This document shows, piece by piece, positions 24,622 to 33,321 of a stretch of DNA of 55,189 nt. How positions within the stretch are numbered: position 1 is the first letter of the stretch; each line of letters opens with the position of its first letter. Source of the DNA: a virus; the IMG/VR virus record IMGVR_UViG_3300036859_000189, positions 1 through 55,189 of that record. One strand, written 5' to 3'. The notes below the pieces were generated by a model that saw only the letters and a program-made list of their open reading frames with translations, had not been told where the DNA came from and did not search any database. The position numbers were made by a program, and so were the translations under genes.

Positions 24622-24836
24622 GCGGAACGTGGCCTCACCAGTTCACTAAAAACGGCAAAGAGTACCAGATCGGTGAACAACCTTATCTGGATGAGTTGAC
24701 CCGCAAAGTTATGGCACAACCGATGATTTGCGTGCATTGTCACAAGGAGTACGTCCAGGGAGTTGACCCTAGACCGCTAGACCCTTGCCCAGCGCGAAGT
24801 GATAAGAGAGAAAAGAAGAGGATACTCAATACATGA
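24618..24836 (+). CDS. Small cysteine protein in the glycan operon
   Basis: A 72-residue hydrophilic protein with ICVHCHKEY and a later DPCPARSDK, so perhaps one zinc site. It is coupled to both neighbours by ATGA overlaps. The string AGACCCTTGC occurs inside it (24780-24789) but without the promoter context. Function unknown. Confidence 0.55.
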   Translation: MSGTWPHQFTKNGKEYQIGEQPYLDELTRKVMAQPMICVHCHKEYVQGVDPRPLDPCPARSDKREKKRILNT

Positions 24837-25504
24837 ACTTTTGGGACAATCTTTTAGGCGACGATGACCATGCCGCAACCTATATGGAAAGCTATGGGGA
24901 GGGGCCAGGGTTTGAGCTGCGTCACCGTATTGGTGCTTTGATTAACGATGGCGAATCCGTGCTTGATGTAGGTTGTGGGCCTGGGTGGAATCTTGACCAC
25001 TTTCAAAGTTTTGGACCAAGCGTTGGCAAATATAGAGGGTTAGACTATTCAGAGAGGTTTGTCAGAGTAGCTAACGAGAGGTGGGTGGGCCGAGAGGCAT
25101 TCTTTGCCACGCACGTCGTAAATTATCAAGGGGAGAAGAATAATAATCTCTCCGATGCTCTTCCTCTGTTCCGTTTGGGCGACGTTCGTAATATCGAGGA
25201 GCCAGATAAGTCGTGGGATGTAGTCATTCTCCAAGACGTGCTTGAACACACTAATGGCTACAAACAGCCCATTCAAGAGGCGTTGCGAGTAGCCAAGAAG
25301 CGAGTCATTATTACTTTTTGGCACCTTGCCGACAGTGATTCTCCCCATATAAACGACGACGGTGACGACGGCTGGGGGGCTTGGTACGACAAACGTGAAT
25401 GGGAAAAGCACCTCGACTCTTTGGGGATTCATTGGCTGTTGGATGAAGCTGAGATCGGCAATCGAATCCGGCACATCTATGTACTTGATAAGGAGATCGA
25501 GTGA
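24833..25504 (+). CDS. SAM-dependent methyltransferase (class I)
   Basis: A 223-residue protein with the SAM-binding motif SVLDVGCGPGWNLDHFQS, then the second strand YRGLDYSERFV and motif WDVVILQDVLEHTNGYK. These are hallmarks of class I small-molecule methyltransferases. In a glycan operon it would methylate a sugar. The last third carries a run of HINDDGDDGWGAWYD that is not part of the core fold. Confidence 0.85.
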   Translation: MNFWDNLLGDDDHAATYMESYGEGPGFELRHRIGALINDGESVLDVGCGPGWNLDHFQSFGPSVGKYRGLDYSERFVRVANERWVGREAFFATHVVNYQGEKNNNLSDALPLFRLGDVRNIEEPDKSWDVVILQDVLEHTNGYKQPIQEALRVAKKRVIITFWHLADSDSPHINDDGDDGWGAWYDKREWEKHLDSLGIHWLLDEAEIGNRIRHIYVLDKEIE

Positions 25505-26202
25505 AAGATTTAATTATCGGTTTTGGTCAAATCGGCAAAGCAGTGCAAGAAGCTATTTGCTTTGATCAAGCAAAGACGTTAGATAGCACGGCGAAAGATA
25601 TTATGCCTGGGGTCAACGTTATGCATGTCTGTTTCCCATACTCAGACGATTTCATTTCACAAGTTACAGACTACATTAAGAGATTTCAGCCAGAGCACAT
25701 CGTCATATACTCAACCGTGCCGATTGGAACGTGCGGTGAGATAGACAGTCGTGTTGTACACTCACCAATCGAAGGTAACCATCCCAATCTGGATCTTAGC
25801 ATTCGCCACGCCAGGCGGTGGGTTGGCTACAACAACGAAGAAGAGGGTAGATTTTTCAAAACATACTATGCGAACAAAGGGTTAAGCTCGAAGCTTGTGC
25901 CGAGTACACATTTTACCGAAGCGCTGAAACTCCTCAGCACAACAGAATACGGTCTGAATATCGAGTTTGCCAGATACAAGAAGCACATAGCCGATGAACT
26001 TGGTATGACTTTCGACCTAACGAAGGAATGGAATCTGGACTACAACAAACTCTACAAGAATCTCGGGCTAGGGGACAGGTACCAAAAGTTCATTCTTGAT
26101 GCGCCCGAAGGGAGCAAGGGCGGGCACTGCGTCACGCCAAACGCCAGGCTGTTGTTTGAGCAGTATCCGGCTGAAATCTTACGAGAGGTTGCCGAGTTAT
26201 GA
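25501..26202 (+). CDS. UDP-glucose/GDP-mannose dehydrogenase-like protein, short
   Basis: A 233-residue protein starting at GTG. LIIGFGQIGKAV near residue 4 is the NAD site; VIYSTVPIGTC and HSPIEGNHPN follow the order seen in nucleotide-sugar 6-dehydrogenases, and KGGHCVTPNARLL matches their catalytic-cysteine motif GGHC. Family members are about 400 residues, so the C-terminal domain that completes the substrate site is missing. It may make a uronic acid, or have a changed reaction. Confidence 0.7.
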   Translation: MKDLIIGFGQIGKAVQEAICFDQAKTLDSTAKDIMPGVNVMHVCFPYSDDFISQVTDYIKRFQPEHIVIYSTVPIGTCGEIDSRVVHSPIEGNHPNLDLSIRHARRWVGYNNEEEGRFFKTYYANKGLSSKLVPSTHFTEALKLLSTTEYGLNIEFARYKKHIADELGMTFDLTKEWNLDYNKLYKNLGLGDRYQKFILDAPEGSKGGHCVTPNARLLFEQYPAEILREVAEL

Positions 26203-26774
26203 TTGTCTTCGACTCTGATGATTTTGGATGTGACCACGTTATTTCTGACATGTGCCAAAGCCATGATTGCCGCGATATTCTCCTAGAACTTAAGAATGCT
26301 AATCCAGCTTTTAAGGCTACCTTGTTTGCGATACCGGGAGAAATGACACCCGAACTAATCCTGTGGGCGGTTGCTAATAGGTCATGGATAGAACTTGCTG
26401 TACACGGTATTTTTCACAGGAGCAACTACGAGTGTGCAGGATTAACTGCTGAACAATTTAAGCAAGATATGGCGTTTGTAGAAGATGCTGGATTCATTAG
26501 GTTTTTCGCTAAAGGTTTCAAGGCACCAGGATGGCAGATAAGCGACGGCGTTTATCAGTGGCTTAAAAATAACGGCTGGTGGGTAGCCGACCAAGCCTAC
26601 AACGATGAACGCCGTCCGACAGACTTGCCTGTCTACAAGATTGGCGAGAATTCTATCCACACGCATACTTGGAATTGTGTCGGCAATGGGGTTTACGAGT
26701 TATACGATCAGCTTGTAGAGCAGGTAAAAGATGAGACTGATTTTAAGTTTGTTAGCGAGGTTGTGAATGCGTAA
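26199..26774 (+). CDS. NodB-like polysaccharide/sugar deacetylase
   Basis: A 191-residue protein. FDSDDFG at residues 4-10 gives the metal-binding Asp, AVHGIFHRS gives the H-x3/4-H pair, and GFKAPGWQIS matches the R/KxPxG motif of NodB-fold enzymes. These remove N- or O-acetyl groups. Length equals the bare catalytic domain without signal peptide, so it acts in the cytoplasm on a precursor sugar or glycan. Confidence 0.75.
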   Translation: MIVFDSDDFGCDHVISDMCQSHDCRDILLELKNANPAFKATLFAIPGEMTPELILWAVANRSWIELAVHGIFHRSNYECAGLTAEQFKQDMAFVEDAGFIRFFAKGFKAPGWQISDGVYQWLKNNGWWVADQAYNDERRPTDLPVYKIGENSIHTHTWNCVGNGVYELYDQLVEQVKDETDFKFVSEVVNA

Positions 26775-27399
26775 CGATTGGTGGCACCAAGAATTCGCCA
26801 AAGGCTCTCCGGCCGCTCAGATGGGTGGCCCAGAAGGGCGGCAAGGCGTGGATCATGCGACCCATGAATGGTTTACCAAACACGTCCCAGAAGGCAGCTC
26901 TGTGCTGGACGTTGGCTGTTGCAACGCACACACCCTTGAGTCGTTCAAGAAAGCCGGCAAGAAGATTACTTACCACGGCGTTGACCAGCTCGACGGACTG
27001 GTCGCATATTGTTTGAGTACTTATCCCGATGCTGCTTTTTCACAGTCTGATGCCTCAGACTTACAGCAGTTTCAAGACAACTCGTTTGACTACGTTCTCT
27101 CCCGTCACGTAGCTGAGCACTTGAATCACTATTCTCAGCACTTTATGGAGATGTGGCGCGTAGCTAAAAAAGAAGTTGTGATTGTCGGGTTCCTAGAGTT
27201 CACGGGAACCGACTTTGACAGGTTGCAATATGGCGTCAAAGAGAATGGCAAACTTCTGGCCCATTGGTACAACCAGTACAGCCGCGCAGGAATAGAACGG
27301 TTCATCGCTTATAACATGCCGACGGCAAGCGTTGAGATCGTCGAGGACTACGAAGAAACCGGACACCCGATAATCATCATCAGAAAGGAACAGCCGTGA
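26767..27399 (+). CDS. SAM-dependent methyltransferase (class I)
   Basis: A 210-residue protein with SSVLDVGCCNAHTLESFKKAG (split at the glycine pair), YHGVDQLDGLV, FSQSDASDLQQFQDNSFDYV and SRHVAEHL, the complete order of class I methyltransferase motifs. It overlaps the deacetylase gene by 8 bases. It probably methylates a glycan residue; it differs clearly from the other two methyltransferases of the operon. Confidence 0.85.
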   Translation: MRNDWWHQEFAKGSPAAQMGGPEGRQGVDHATHEWFTKHVPEGSSVLDVGCCNAHTLESFKKAGKKITYHGVDQLDGLVAYCLSTYPDAAFSQSDASDLQQFQDNSFDYVLSRHVAEHLNHYSQHFMEMWRVAKKEVVIVGFLEFTGTDFDRLQYGVKENGKLLAHWYNQYSRAGIERFIAYNMPTASVEIVEDYEETGHPIIIIRKEQP

Positions 27400-28229
27400 G
27401 TTACAGCGTAGTCATACCAAGCCTTGCCAACGAGAAGACAAAGCCCTATCTAGAGCTTTGCGTTAAAAGCCTTCGAGAGAGCGGGTTCGATGGTCAGATC
27501 ATCGTAGTAACGAACGGTACTACTGCGCCGATCCCGTTACCGGAAATTGCCAACATGTGCGTGCGACTGCACACCCGCGATCAGGGACAATGCAACGCGG
27601 TCAATATCGGAGCGCAGATTGCAACAGGTGACTACCTGATGATTAGTAACGATGATATGTACTTCGCGCCTTACTGGGGTAATTATTTACGATTCGATGA
27701 TCCAGTATTTTCCCCGAATCTGGTAGAACCTACTGACAATGCCGGTTCCGCCCGGCCGTTTATGAAGCTCGATGGCGGGTTCACTATAGAAGCATTTGAT
27801 AAGGGTAAGGTTGACGAGTTCGTTGAGGAGTGGGGGTATAAGTTTAGCGGACGGGCTACGCCGATACGGGAAGAGCCAGGCTTTAACCTACCCTTTTTTA
27901 TAAAGAGAGACCTCTGGAATCTTCTAGGGGGGTACGATACCGCCTACGATCCCTGGGGGAGCAACAGTGACACCGATCTACAGACGCGTATAAACCTCGC
28001 GGGCGTTATACCGATGCGCCTTAGAGATGTTCTGGTCTATCACTTCTCAAATAAGTCTGGAACTTTTGACGGTACGCACCAGGACTTTTACCAGAACAAT
28101 CTCGAATACTTCAAAGATAAGTTCGGCTTTGACCGCGACGAACTAGGCTCGGATGTTTGGTACAACAAAGACATGATCCCAACTGATGAAAGCAAGATCA
28201 AATACCAGCATGAGAAGTACAATGGTTGA
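27396..28229 (+). CDS. Glycosyltransferase family 2 (GT-A)
   Basis: A 277-residue enzyme from GTG: YSVVIPSLANEKTKPYLELC, IIVVTNGTT, NIGAQIATGDYLMISNDDMYF (metal site NDD), FNLPFFIKRDLWNLLGGYD, and DTDLQTRINLAG as the acceptor-side acidic motif. All belong to GT2 enzymes. It overlaps genes on both sides. Confidence 0.87.
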   Translation: MSYSVVIPSLANEKTKPYLELCVKSLRESGFDGQIIVVTNGTTAPIPLPEIANMCVRLHTRDQGQCNAVNIGAQIATGDYLMISNDDMYFAPYWGNYLRFDDPVFSPNLVEPTDNAGSARPFMKLDGGFTIEAFDKGKVDEFVEEWGYKFSGRATPIREEPGFNLPFFIKRDLWNLLGGYDTAYDPWGSNSDTDLQTRINLAGVIPMRLRDVLVYHFSNKSGTFDGTHQDFYQNNLEYFKDKFGFDRDELGSDVWYNKDMIPTDESKIKYQHEKYNG

Positions 28230-28719
28230 CCTTGAAGCATTAGATTTAAAAGCCAACCCTGGGGCATTCTCTACATTTGACATGGCCGTGCTGGTTCCAG
28301 AGGTAGAGAAACTAAAGTCAGGCCAACTATATCTAGAGATCGGGGTTGATAAAGGCAAGTCACTTTCAGTTGCCCGAATGGTCGCTAAGAAGGGGGTGAG
28401 AGTTTACGGCGTTGATCTGCGTGATAACCCACAAGTCCCGGATACCGTATTCATTCACGGCGACAGCACGAAGGTTGCATTTGCCGGCGAGATAGATGTT
28501 CTTTTTATCGACGGTGACCACTCTTATGAAGGTTGCAAAGCAGACATAGACGCTTGGTACCCAAATATGGCCGAGGGCGGCGTGATGCTCTTCCATGATT
28601 GCGATGAGTCGTCACCCGGGGTTGTCAAGGCGGTTAAAGAATTTGTGGAGAAATACGATCTTAAAGACGTTTACTATGATCCCAATCAACGTTGCAGCAT
28701 GGCGAGGATACGCCTGTGA
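28222..28719 (+). CDS. Methyltransferase, Methyltransf_24 type
   Basis: A 165-residue protein. LYLEIGVDKGKSLSVARM is the SAM motif, VYGVDLRDN the second strand, and DVLFIDGDHSYEGCKADIDA followed by GGVMLFHD is the signature of the Methyltransf_24 family, which includes sugar O-methyltransferases. ATG 28222 overlaps the upstream stop; an in-frame ATG at 28210 is an alternative. Confidence 0.85.
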   Translation: MVDLEALDLKANPGAFSTFDMAVLVPEVEKLKSGQLYLEIGVDKGKSLSVARMVAKKGVRVYGVDLRDNPQVPDTVFIHGDSTKVAFAGEIDVLFIDGDHSYEGCKADIDAWYPNMAEGGVMLFHDCDESSPGVVKAVKEFVEKYDLKDVYYDPNQRCSMARIRL

Positions 28720-29387
28720 AGGGCTTAACTTCGGTTATAGTCGTGGGGTACCATAAGACGGCCATATCAGCACACATGACGATGGCGTGTCTTGCGAACC
28801 TCACTAAATACACCGACACCGACGACTACGAATTGATCCTGATCGAAGACGTACCAGAGTTTAAAGTCCGTGATGACTACCATGTTCTGAAGATTGACAG
28901 ACACATCACCTTGGATGAATACACCAACTATTCAACGAAGATGAACCTCGCTGCTAAAGAGGCAAAAGGTGATGTTTTGTGCTTTGTGCAGAACGATGTT
29001 TTCGTGTGGGAGGGCTGGCTCGAAGGTTTGCGTTACTATCTAGATAATGGTCTAGGTGACGCTATTATCCCCGCGCAATTCCCCTGTACTCGTCAGCAAA
29101 TACTCGAATCCTATCAGACATCTATGGAAGAAGGACTCAACAAAGGCGCTCGGGATGCGTGCATGATTATGATTACACGGGATGCGTTTGACCGGACGGG
29201 GGGATTTGACGACAACCTACAAGCGTTTGTGGAGGCGGACTTTTACCAGCGCATGAGCGATAACGGCGTGAACCAGATCACAACTAACAAGGTCCAGGTT
29301 ACGCATCTTACGCTCGGCACGCACTACCAGGACATGAAAGCGTTTGACGAGAAAGTAGACCACGACTCAAGGATCAGGAACACATGA
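28716..29387 (+). CDS. Glycosyltransferase family 2 (GT-A)
   Basis: A 223-residue enzyme from GTG 28716, with GAGG upstream. SVIVVGYHKTAISAHMTMAC, ELILIEDVPEF, NLAAKEAKGDVLCFVQNDVF (metal site QND), then MIMITRDAFDRTGGFDDNL and EADFYQRMSDNG. It is a compact single-domain GT2. The QND in place of DxD is also found in active members such as the NDD of its neighbours. Confidence 0.82.
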   Translation: MKGLTSVIVVGYHKTAISAHMTMACLANLTKYTDTDDYELILIEDVPEFKVRDDYHVLKIDRHITLDEYTNYSTKMNLAAKEAKGDVLCFVQNDVFVWEGWLEGLRYYLDNGLGDAIIPAQFPCTRQQILESYQTSMEEGLNKGARDACMIMITRDAFDRTGGFDDNLQAFVEADFYQRMSDNGVNQITTNKVQVTHLTLGTHYQDMKAFDEKVDHDSRIRNT

Positions 29388-30205
29388 AAAAGTACGTCTA
29401 TCTAATCACTGGAGGGTCGGGGTCTCTAGGTAAAGGGTTGTTAGAACGCATCAAAGACGCCAAAGAGATACGGATAATGTCCCGTAGCGAGACTGGACAA
29501 ATCCCCCTGAAGGCTAAGTACCCGCACGTTAAATTCATCTTGGGTGACGTTCGTGACCCCCAGGCAGTCAGAGATGCGGTCAGGGGCGTTGATATTGTTA
29601 TCCACGCAGCAGCGTTTAAGTTTCTCGACCTCGCGGAGTCCCAGGTGAGGGAGTGCGTGTTTACGAATGTTCTCGGGTCTCTGAATGTTATCGACGCGGT
29701 GAAGCAGGAACCAAGCGTGAAACTTTGTCTTGGAATCTCCACCGACAAGGTAGTCTACGCCCGAAACGTCTACGGCTGTACCAAGCATATTATGGAGAAG
29801 CTTTTCAAAGAGGCTGACACTCACTCCAAAACTAAATTCGCCTGTGTTCGCTATGGGAATGTGCTCGCTACAACCGGCTCGGTGCTAACTATCTGGGAGC
29901 GCCAGAAAGCCGAGGGGAAGGCTTTGACCATTACAGACAAGCGTATGCGTCGTTTCTTCTTTTCACTTGATGAAGCAATCGACCTTATCTTCTACGCAAT
30001 GAAACACACGAAAGGCGGTGAGGTGTTTGCGATCAAAATGCCTTCACGTTCGATTTACGAGATGGCGCAAGAAATCTCCGACGACATTATCGAAACTGGC
30101 TTGCGTCCTGGAGAGAAAATCTACGAGCATTTGGTAGGTGACTACGAAGGCGAGGAGTTCACTAGCGAAGAAAGTGGTAACAACGAAATCGTGGTATTAA
30201 GATGA
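29384..30205 (+). CDS. CapD/FlaA1/PseB-like nucleotide-sugar 4,6-dehydratase
   Basis: A 273-residue short-chain dehydrogenase/reductase. ITGGSGSLGKGLLERI is the NAD motif; FILGDVRDPQAV, HAAAFKFLDLAE, GISTDKVVYARNVYGCTKHI (the catalytic Tyr-x3-Lys as YGCTK), VRYGNVLATTGSV, MRRFFFSLDEA and TGLRPGEKIYEHLV all match UDP-GlcNAc 4,6-dehydratases of the FlaA1/PseB group. The product would be a UDP-4-keto-6-deoxy sugar. The short length equals the soluble form without the CapD membrane part. Confidence 0.88.
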   Translation: MKKYVYLITGGSGSLGKGLLERIKDAKEIRIMSRSETGQIPLKAKYPHVKFILGDVRDPQAVRDAVRGVDIVIHAAAFKFLDLAESQVRECVFTNVLGSLNVIDAVKQEPSVKLCLGISTDKVVYARNVYGCTKHIMEKLFKEADTHSKTKFACVRYGNVLATTGSVLTIWERQKAEGKALTITDKRMRRFFFSLDEAIDLIFYAMKHTKGGEVFAIKMPSRSIYEMAQEISDDIIETGLRPGEKIYEHLVGDYEGEEFTSEESGNNEIVVLR

Positions 30206-31098
30206 AGGCAATTATCTTCGGCAGCGAGGGGTTCGTCGGGAAACACTTAGGCGAATATCTCATCAATCAGGGCTGGGAAGCTAAGGGGTTTAATCTCCGT
30301 GGCGGGCAGAACATTCTTGATGCGGAACAAGTCCGCAACGTCCTGGATATTGAACGACCTGATGCGATCTTTCATCTCGCCGCGCAAGCGTACGTCCCTG
30401 AATCTTTTGTTAATCCGAAACGGGCTATCGAGGTTAACGTTCTCGGGTCACTGAACATCTTGGAAGCTGTCCGGCAACTCGGTATAAAACCGAAGATTCA
30501 CCTCGCAGGGACGAGCGAGGAGTACGGCGATTCTCTTTATGGTGATGGAGACACGACCGAAGAAACCCTACCAAACCCGCAGTCTCCGTATGCGATCTCA
30601 AAACTTGCGATGGACCATCTCGGACAGCTTTACGCTAAATCCTATGGACTGCATATTGTTGTTACCCGGGCCTTCAACCACACCGGACCAAGCAGAGGCG
30701 AGATGTACGCTGAGTCCTCATGGGCTAAACAGATTGCGGAGATTGAGTTAGGCAGAAGGGTTGTCTTGGAGCACGGCAATCTTGAGTCAGTGAGAAACTA
30801 CACCGATGTAAGAGACATTGTCCGAGCTTACAGCCTGGCGATTGATCTACCGTCGGGCGTATATAACATCTGCTCTGACCAAAACGTAAGTATGCATGAT
30901 GTGCTCGACACTCTGATCGATCTCTCCCCGAACCCCATCCCGACTAAAACAAACAAGGCGTTATATCGGCCGGCAGATTTTAGCTTTAAGACGCCCTCAT
31001 GCGAGAGGTTTGTAGGTCTGACTAGCTGGAGCCCGGAAATACCGCTGGCTACTACGCTGAAGGATCTCCTGGAATACTGGCGGGGGAGGCTAGCGTGA
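30202..31098 (+). CDS. GDP-mannose dehydratase/reductase (GMD/RMD)-like epimerase
   Basis: A 298-residue SDR enzyme. IIFGSEGFVGKHLGEYL is the NAD motif, followed by FHLAAQAYVPESFVNPKRAI, NVLGSLNILEAV, HLAGTSEEYGD, SPYAISKLAMDHL (Tyr-x3-Lys) and TRAFNHTGPSRGEM. This order is that of GDP-mannose 4,6-dehydratases and GDP-6-deoxy-lyxo-hexulose reductases. With the preceding gene it shows that the phage can make unusual deoxy sugars. Confidence 0.87.
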   Translation: MKAIIFGSEGFVGKHLGEYLINQGWEAKGFNLRGGQNILDAEQVRNVLDIERPDAIFHLAAQAYVPESFVNPKRAIEVNVLGSLNILEAVRQLGIKPKIHLAGTSEEYGDSLYGDGDTTEETLPNPQSPYAISKLAMDHLGQLYAKSYGLHIVVTRAFNHTGPSRGEMYAESSWAKQIAEIELGRRVVLEHGNLESVRNYTDVRDIVRAYSLAIDLPSGVYNICSDQNVSMHDVLDTLIDLSPNPIPTKTNKALYRPADFSFKTPSCERFVGLTSWSPEIPLATTLKDLLEYWRGRLA

Positions 31099-32009
31099 AG
31101 ATATTATTTCTTGGAAACTTCCTCAGCCCGTCTTGGGACGGTAGTATTCCAGACGAGGAGCATATTGCTTCTGCGTTGGAGCAGTTAGGACATAACGTCC
31201 GGAGATGGCAACGTGATGGAGTGGTCCCTGCCCCAGCCGAGATAGAGTTTAGCCCTGATTTCATTCTTATTGCTCAATGGGATGGCTATGGTGATATGCA
31301 GATTGGTATCGTCAAAGAGTTCAGAAAACCCGTCATCTACTGGGCCTTCGATCACCAAGCCGACGGCCAGGATTGGCATGAGCGGCTGATCGAGGCATCT
31401 GATCTCTATCTGAGCAAGCGCATCGCTGATAGCAAATACCCGAACTGGCAATGGCTGTCGCAGGACTTTGCCCCAGAATTTCTCGATAAGTATCCTGAGC
31501 GTATCGAGAAAGATATCGATGTCTTGTTCACGGGCACATATCTGCCTTGGGCAACTGATCGCAACAAGATTCTAAAAGCGGTGGACGAGAAGTTTAACTT
31601 GACCATCCACTCCGTAAATCCTGACGAGTGGAAAGTCCAAGGATTCAAGAACGTCCACGGACCGGTTATGGACGATGCGTTACCCGCGCTGGTAGCCCGT
31701 GCGCGGATTAATCTTTCTATTGACCATACGCTAGAAGCGGGTTACTGGTCTGACCGCAACGCTCAGATTATGGCTTGTGGCGGGCTCGTAATGTTTAAGT
31801 ATGTCCCGTTATCCAAGAGCATCTTCAAAGATCATATTGTTTACTTCAAAGACGTTGAGGATTGTTTGTGGCGGTTGGGACAATTACTCGAACGTCCGCA
31901 AGAAGATTTAGACTCAGTTGCCGAAGGGGGATACAGATATGCGCACGAGTACATGATGGTTGGGGATAGAGTGAAAGATTTGTTAACGATTGTGGATGAC
32001 TACTTATGA
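31095..32009 (+). CDS. CgeB-like GT-B glycosyltransferase
   Basis: A 304-residue enzyme from GTG. KILFLGNFLSPSWDG opens the first Rossmann half; DVLFTGTYLPWATDRNKILK opens the second; ARINLSIDHTLEAGYWSDRN followed by MACGGLVMF and VYFKDVEDCLWRL is the CgeB-like donor-site pattern. CgeB-type enzymes are frequent in glycan clusters of spores and phages. Confidence 0.82.
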   Translation: MKILFLGNFLSPSWDGSIPDEEHIASALEQLGHNVRRWQRDGVVPAPAEIEFSPDFILIAQWDGYGDMQIGIVKEFRKPVIYWAFDHQADGQDWHERLIEASDLYLSKRIADSKYPNWQWLSQDFAPEFLDKYPERIEKDIDVLFTGTYLPWATDRNKILKAVDEKFNLTIHSVNPDEWKVQGFKNVHGPVMDDALPALVARARINLSIDHTLEAGYWSDRNAQIMACGGLVMFKYVPLSKSIFKDHIVYFKDVEDCLWRLGQLLERPQEDLDSVAEGGYRYAHEYMMVGDRVKDLLTIVDDYL

Positions 32010-32986
32010 AGATAGCTCTATTCGATCCGTACGGCGGCAAATTCACCGACGGTATGCAGAAGTGGTGGCGGGAGCATGGCTACGAAGTCGAGTACCAGCG
32101 ATACTACAACCCTCAGATCGCTGAACAAGCGGATGTCCTATGGTTCGAAACCACCGATAATAATATCGCTTCAGCCACCAACCCAGGCCAAGCGATCTTG
32201 GCGGATGACGCAAACTACAAACCCTGGGATTTGCACGATATGGATATGTCGAATAAGAAGGTGATTGTCCGTGCTATCGACATCGAAGTCTGGCAAGGGC
32301 ATTTCGCGGCTGCTCACTGGGACTTAGTGGACGATCTTATCTTCATAGCCCCGCATGTCAGGACATTAGTTGACCCTGATGCTTTGCCGTTGGTTACAGA
32401 AAAACTAAAGCTTCACACGATTCCTTGCGCTGTCGATCTAGACAAGTGGACGTTCAAAGAACGCGGCCCAGGCTTCGACATAGCCGTGATTTCCGAAAAG
32501 TGGACATCGAAGGGGACCGATCTTATCCTCCAAATTGCTCTCAAACTTAAACAATTTGACGAACGCTATAAGATCCACTGGCTAGGCCAACGGAGTGATT
32601 ACCCCTGGGAGTATGCATACTTCGATGAATTTGTGGAGCATCACAACTTAAACATCGAATTTACGAATATCTTGAATGACGGATCGACGGTTGACGACTT
32701 TCTGGAGGGAAAAAACTTTCTACTCCACGCGTCGCATAAAGAAGGCTTTTCTTACGCTACGGCTGAAGCGATGGCAAAAGGAATCAAACCAGTTATTCAC
32801 CGTTTCTTCGGGGCTGATGATTTGTGGGGGAGCCTGACGTGGAGTTCTATCGACGAAGCAATCGAGAAGATTGTGATCGGAGAGTACGACTCCCACAGCT
32901 ACCGGCAGTTTTTAATCAATCACGGCTATGTAATTCCTGACATGATGGAAGCGATAGATAAAGTAATAAAAGGAGAGTCAAGATGA
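32006..32986 (+). CDS. Glycosyltransferase, GT-B fold (family 4-like)
   Basis: A 326-residue enzyme. KIALFDPYGGKFTDGMQKWW starts the first domain, IPCAVDLDKWTFKERGPGFD leads to the second, followed by ISEKWTSKGTDLILQIALKL and the donor-site motif LLHASHKEGFSYATAEAMAKG (E-x7-E). Typical GT4-like glycosyltransferase, about 50 residues shorter than average. Overlapping start and stop codons join it to its neighbours. Confidence 0.83.
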   Translation: MKIALFDPYGGKFTDGMQKWWREHGYEVEYQRYYNPQIAEQADVLWFETTDNNIASATNPGQAILADDANYKPWDLHDMDMSNKKVIVRAIDIEVWQGHFAAAHWDLVDDLIFIAPHVRTLVDPDALPLVTEKLKLHTIPCAVDLDKWTFKERGPGFDIAVISEKWTSKGTDLILQIALKLKQFDERYKIHWLGQRSDYPWEYAYFDEFVEHHNLNIEFTNILNDGSTVDDFLEGKNFLLHASHKEGFSYATAEAMAKGIKPVIHRFFGADDLWGSLTWSSIDEAIEKIVIGEYDSHSYRQFLINHGYVIPDMMEAIDKVIKGESR

Positions 32987-33321
32987 CCAGAGAAGAAGCA
33001 CATAAGTTAGTTGACGAATTATTCGATTCTAAAGAAAAGCAGCCTGCCTTAACAGCGGAAGACATAGTTACTCCAGCATCAGCAGCCAACGAGCCAGACC
33101 CAAAACCCGAGCCATCAAAAGACAAGCGCGCGGTCCGTACTAAGTCAAGCGGCGACAGGGTTTACTTACTTGACGAGACGAAGAAAACCCGTCAGTGGGT
33201 CACGAATCCGACGGTTCTAAAAAATCTTGGCTTTGAGCTGCCCGATGTCAAAGAGATAGACGATGCCGAGATGCTGAAGTATCAAATGGCACCTGCCCTC
33301 TACCGAGTAGAAAATGGATAG
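32983..33321 (+). CDS. Small protein with a domain seen beside glycosyltransferases
   Basis: A 112-residue protein. The first half is charged and Pro-rich, probably flexible. Residues about 55-108 (DRVYLLDETKKTRQWVTNPT, then VLKNLGFELPDVKEID) match a small beta domain that I know as a repeat fused to or near glycosyltransferases and peptidoglycan-related proteins, with the pattern VYLL-x-R-x-W-x-x-NP-x-x-x-x-x-LGF. It might hold the glycan acceptor. Low certainty on function. Confidence 0.55.
   Translation: MTREEAHKLVDELFDSKEKQPALTAEDIVTPASAANEPDPKPEPSKDKRAVRTKSSGDRVYLLDETKKTRQWVTNPTVLKNLGFELPDVKEIDDAEMLKYQMAPALYRVENG

Noticed and set aside
24780-24789. AGACCCTTGC inside the gene at 24618
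   Set aside because: It matches the late element, but no -10-like hexamer or start codon lies at the fixed distance, and the bases are explained by coding.
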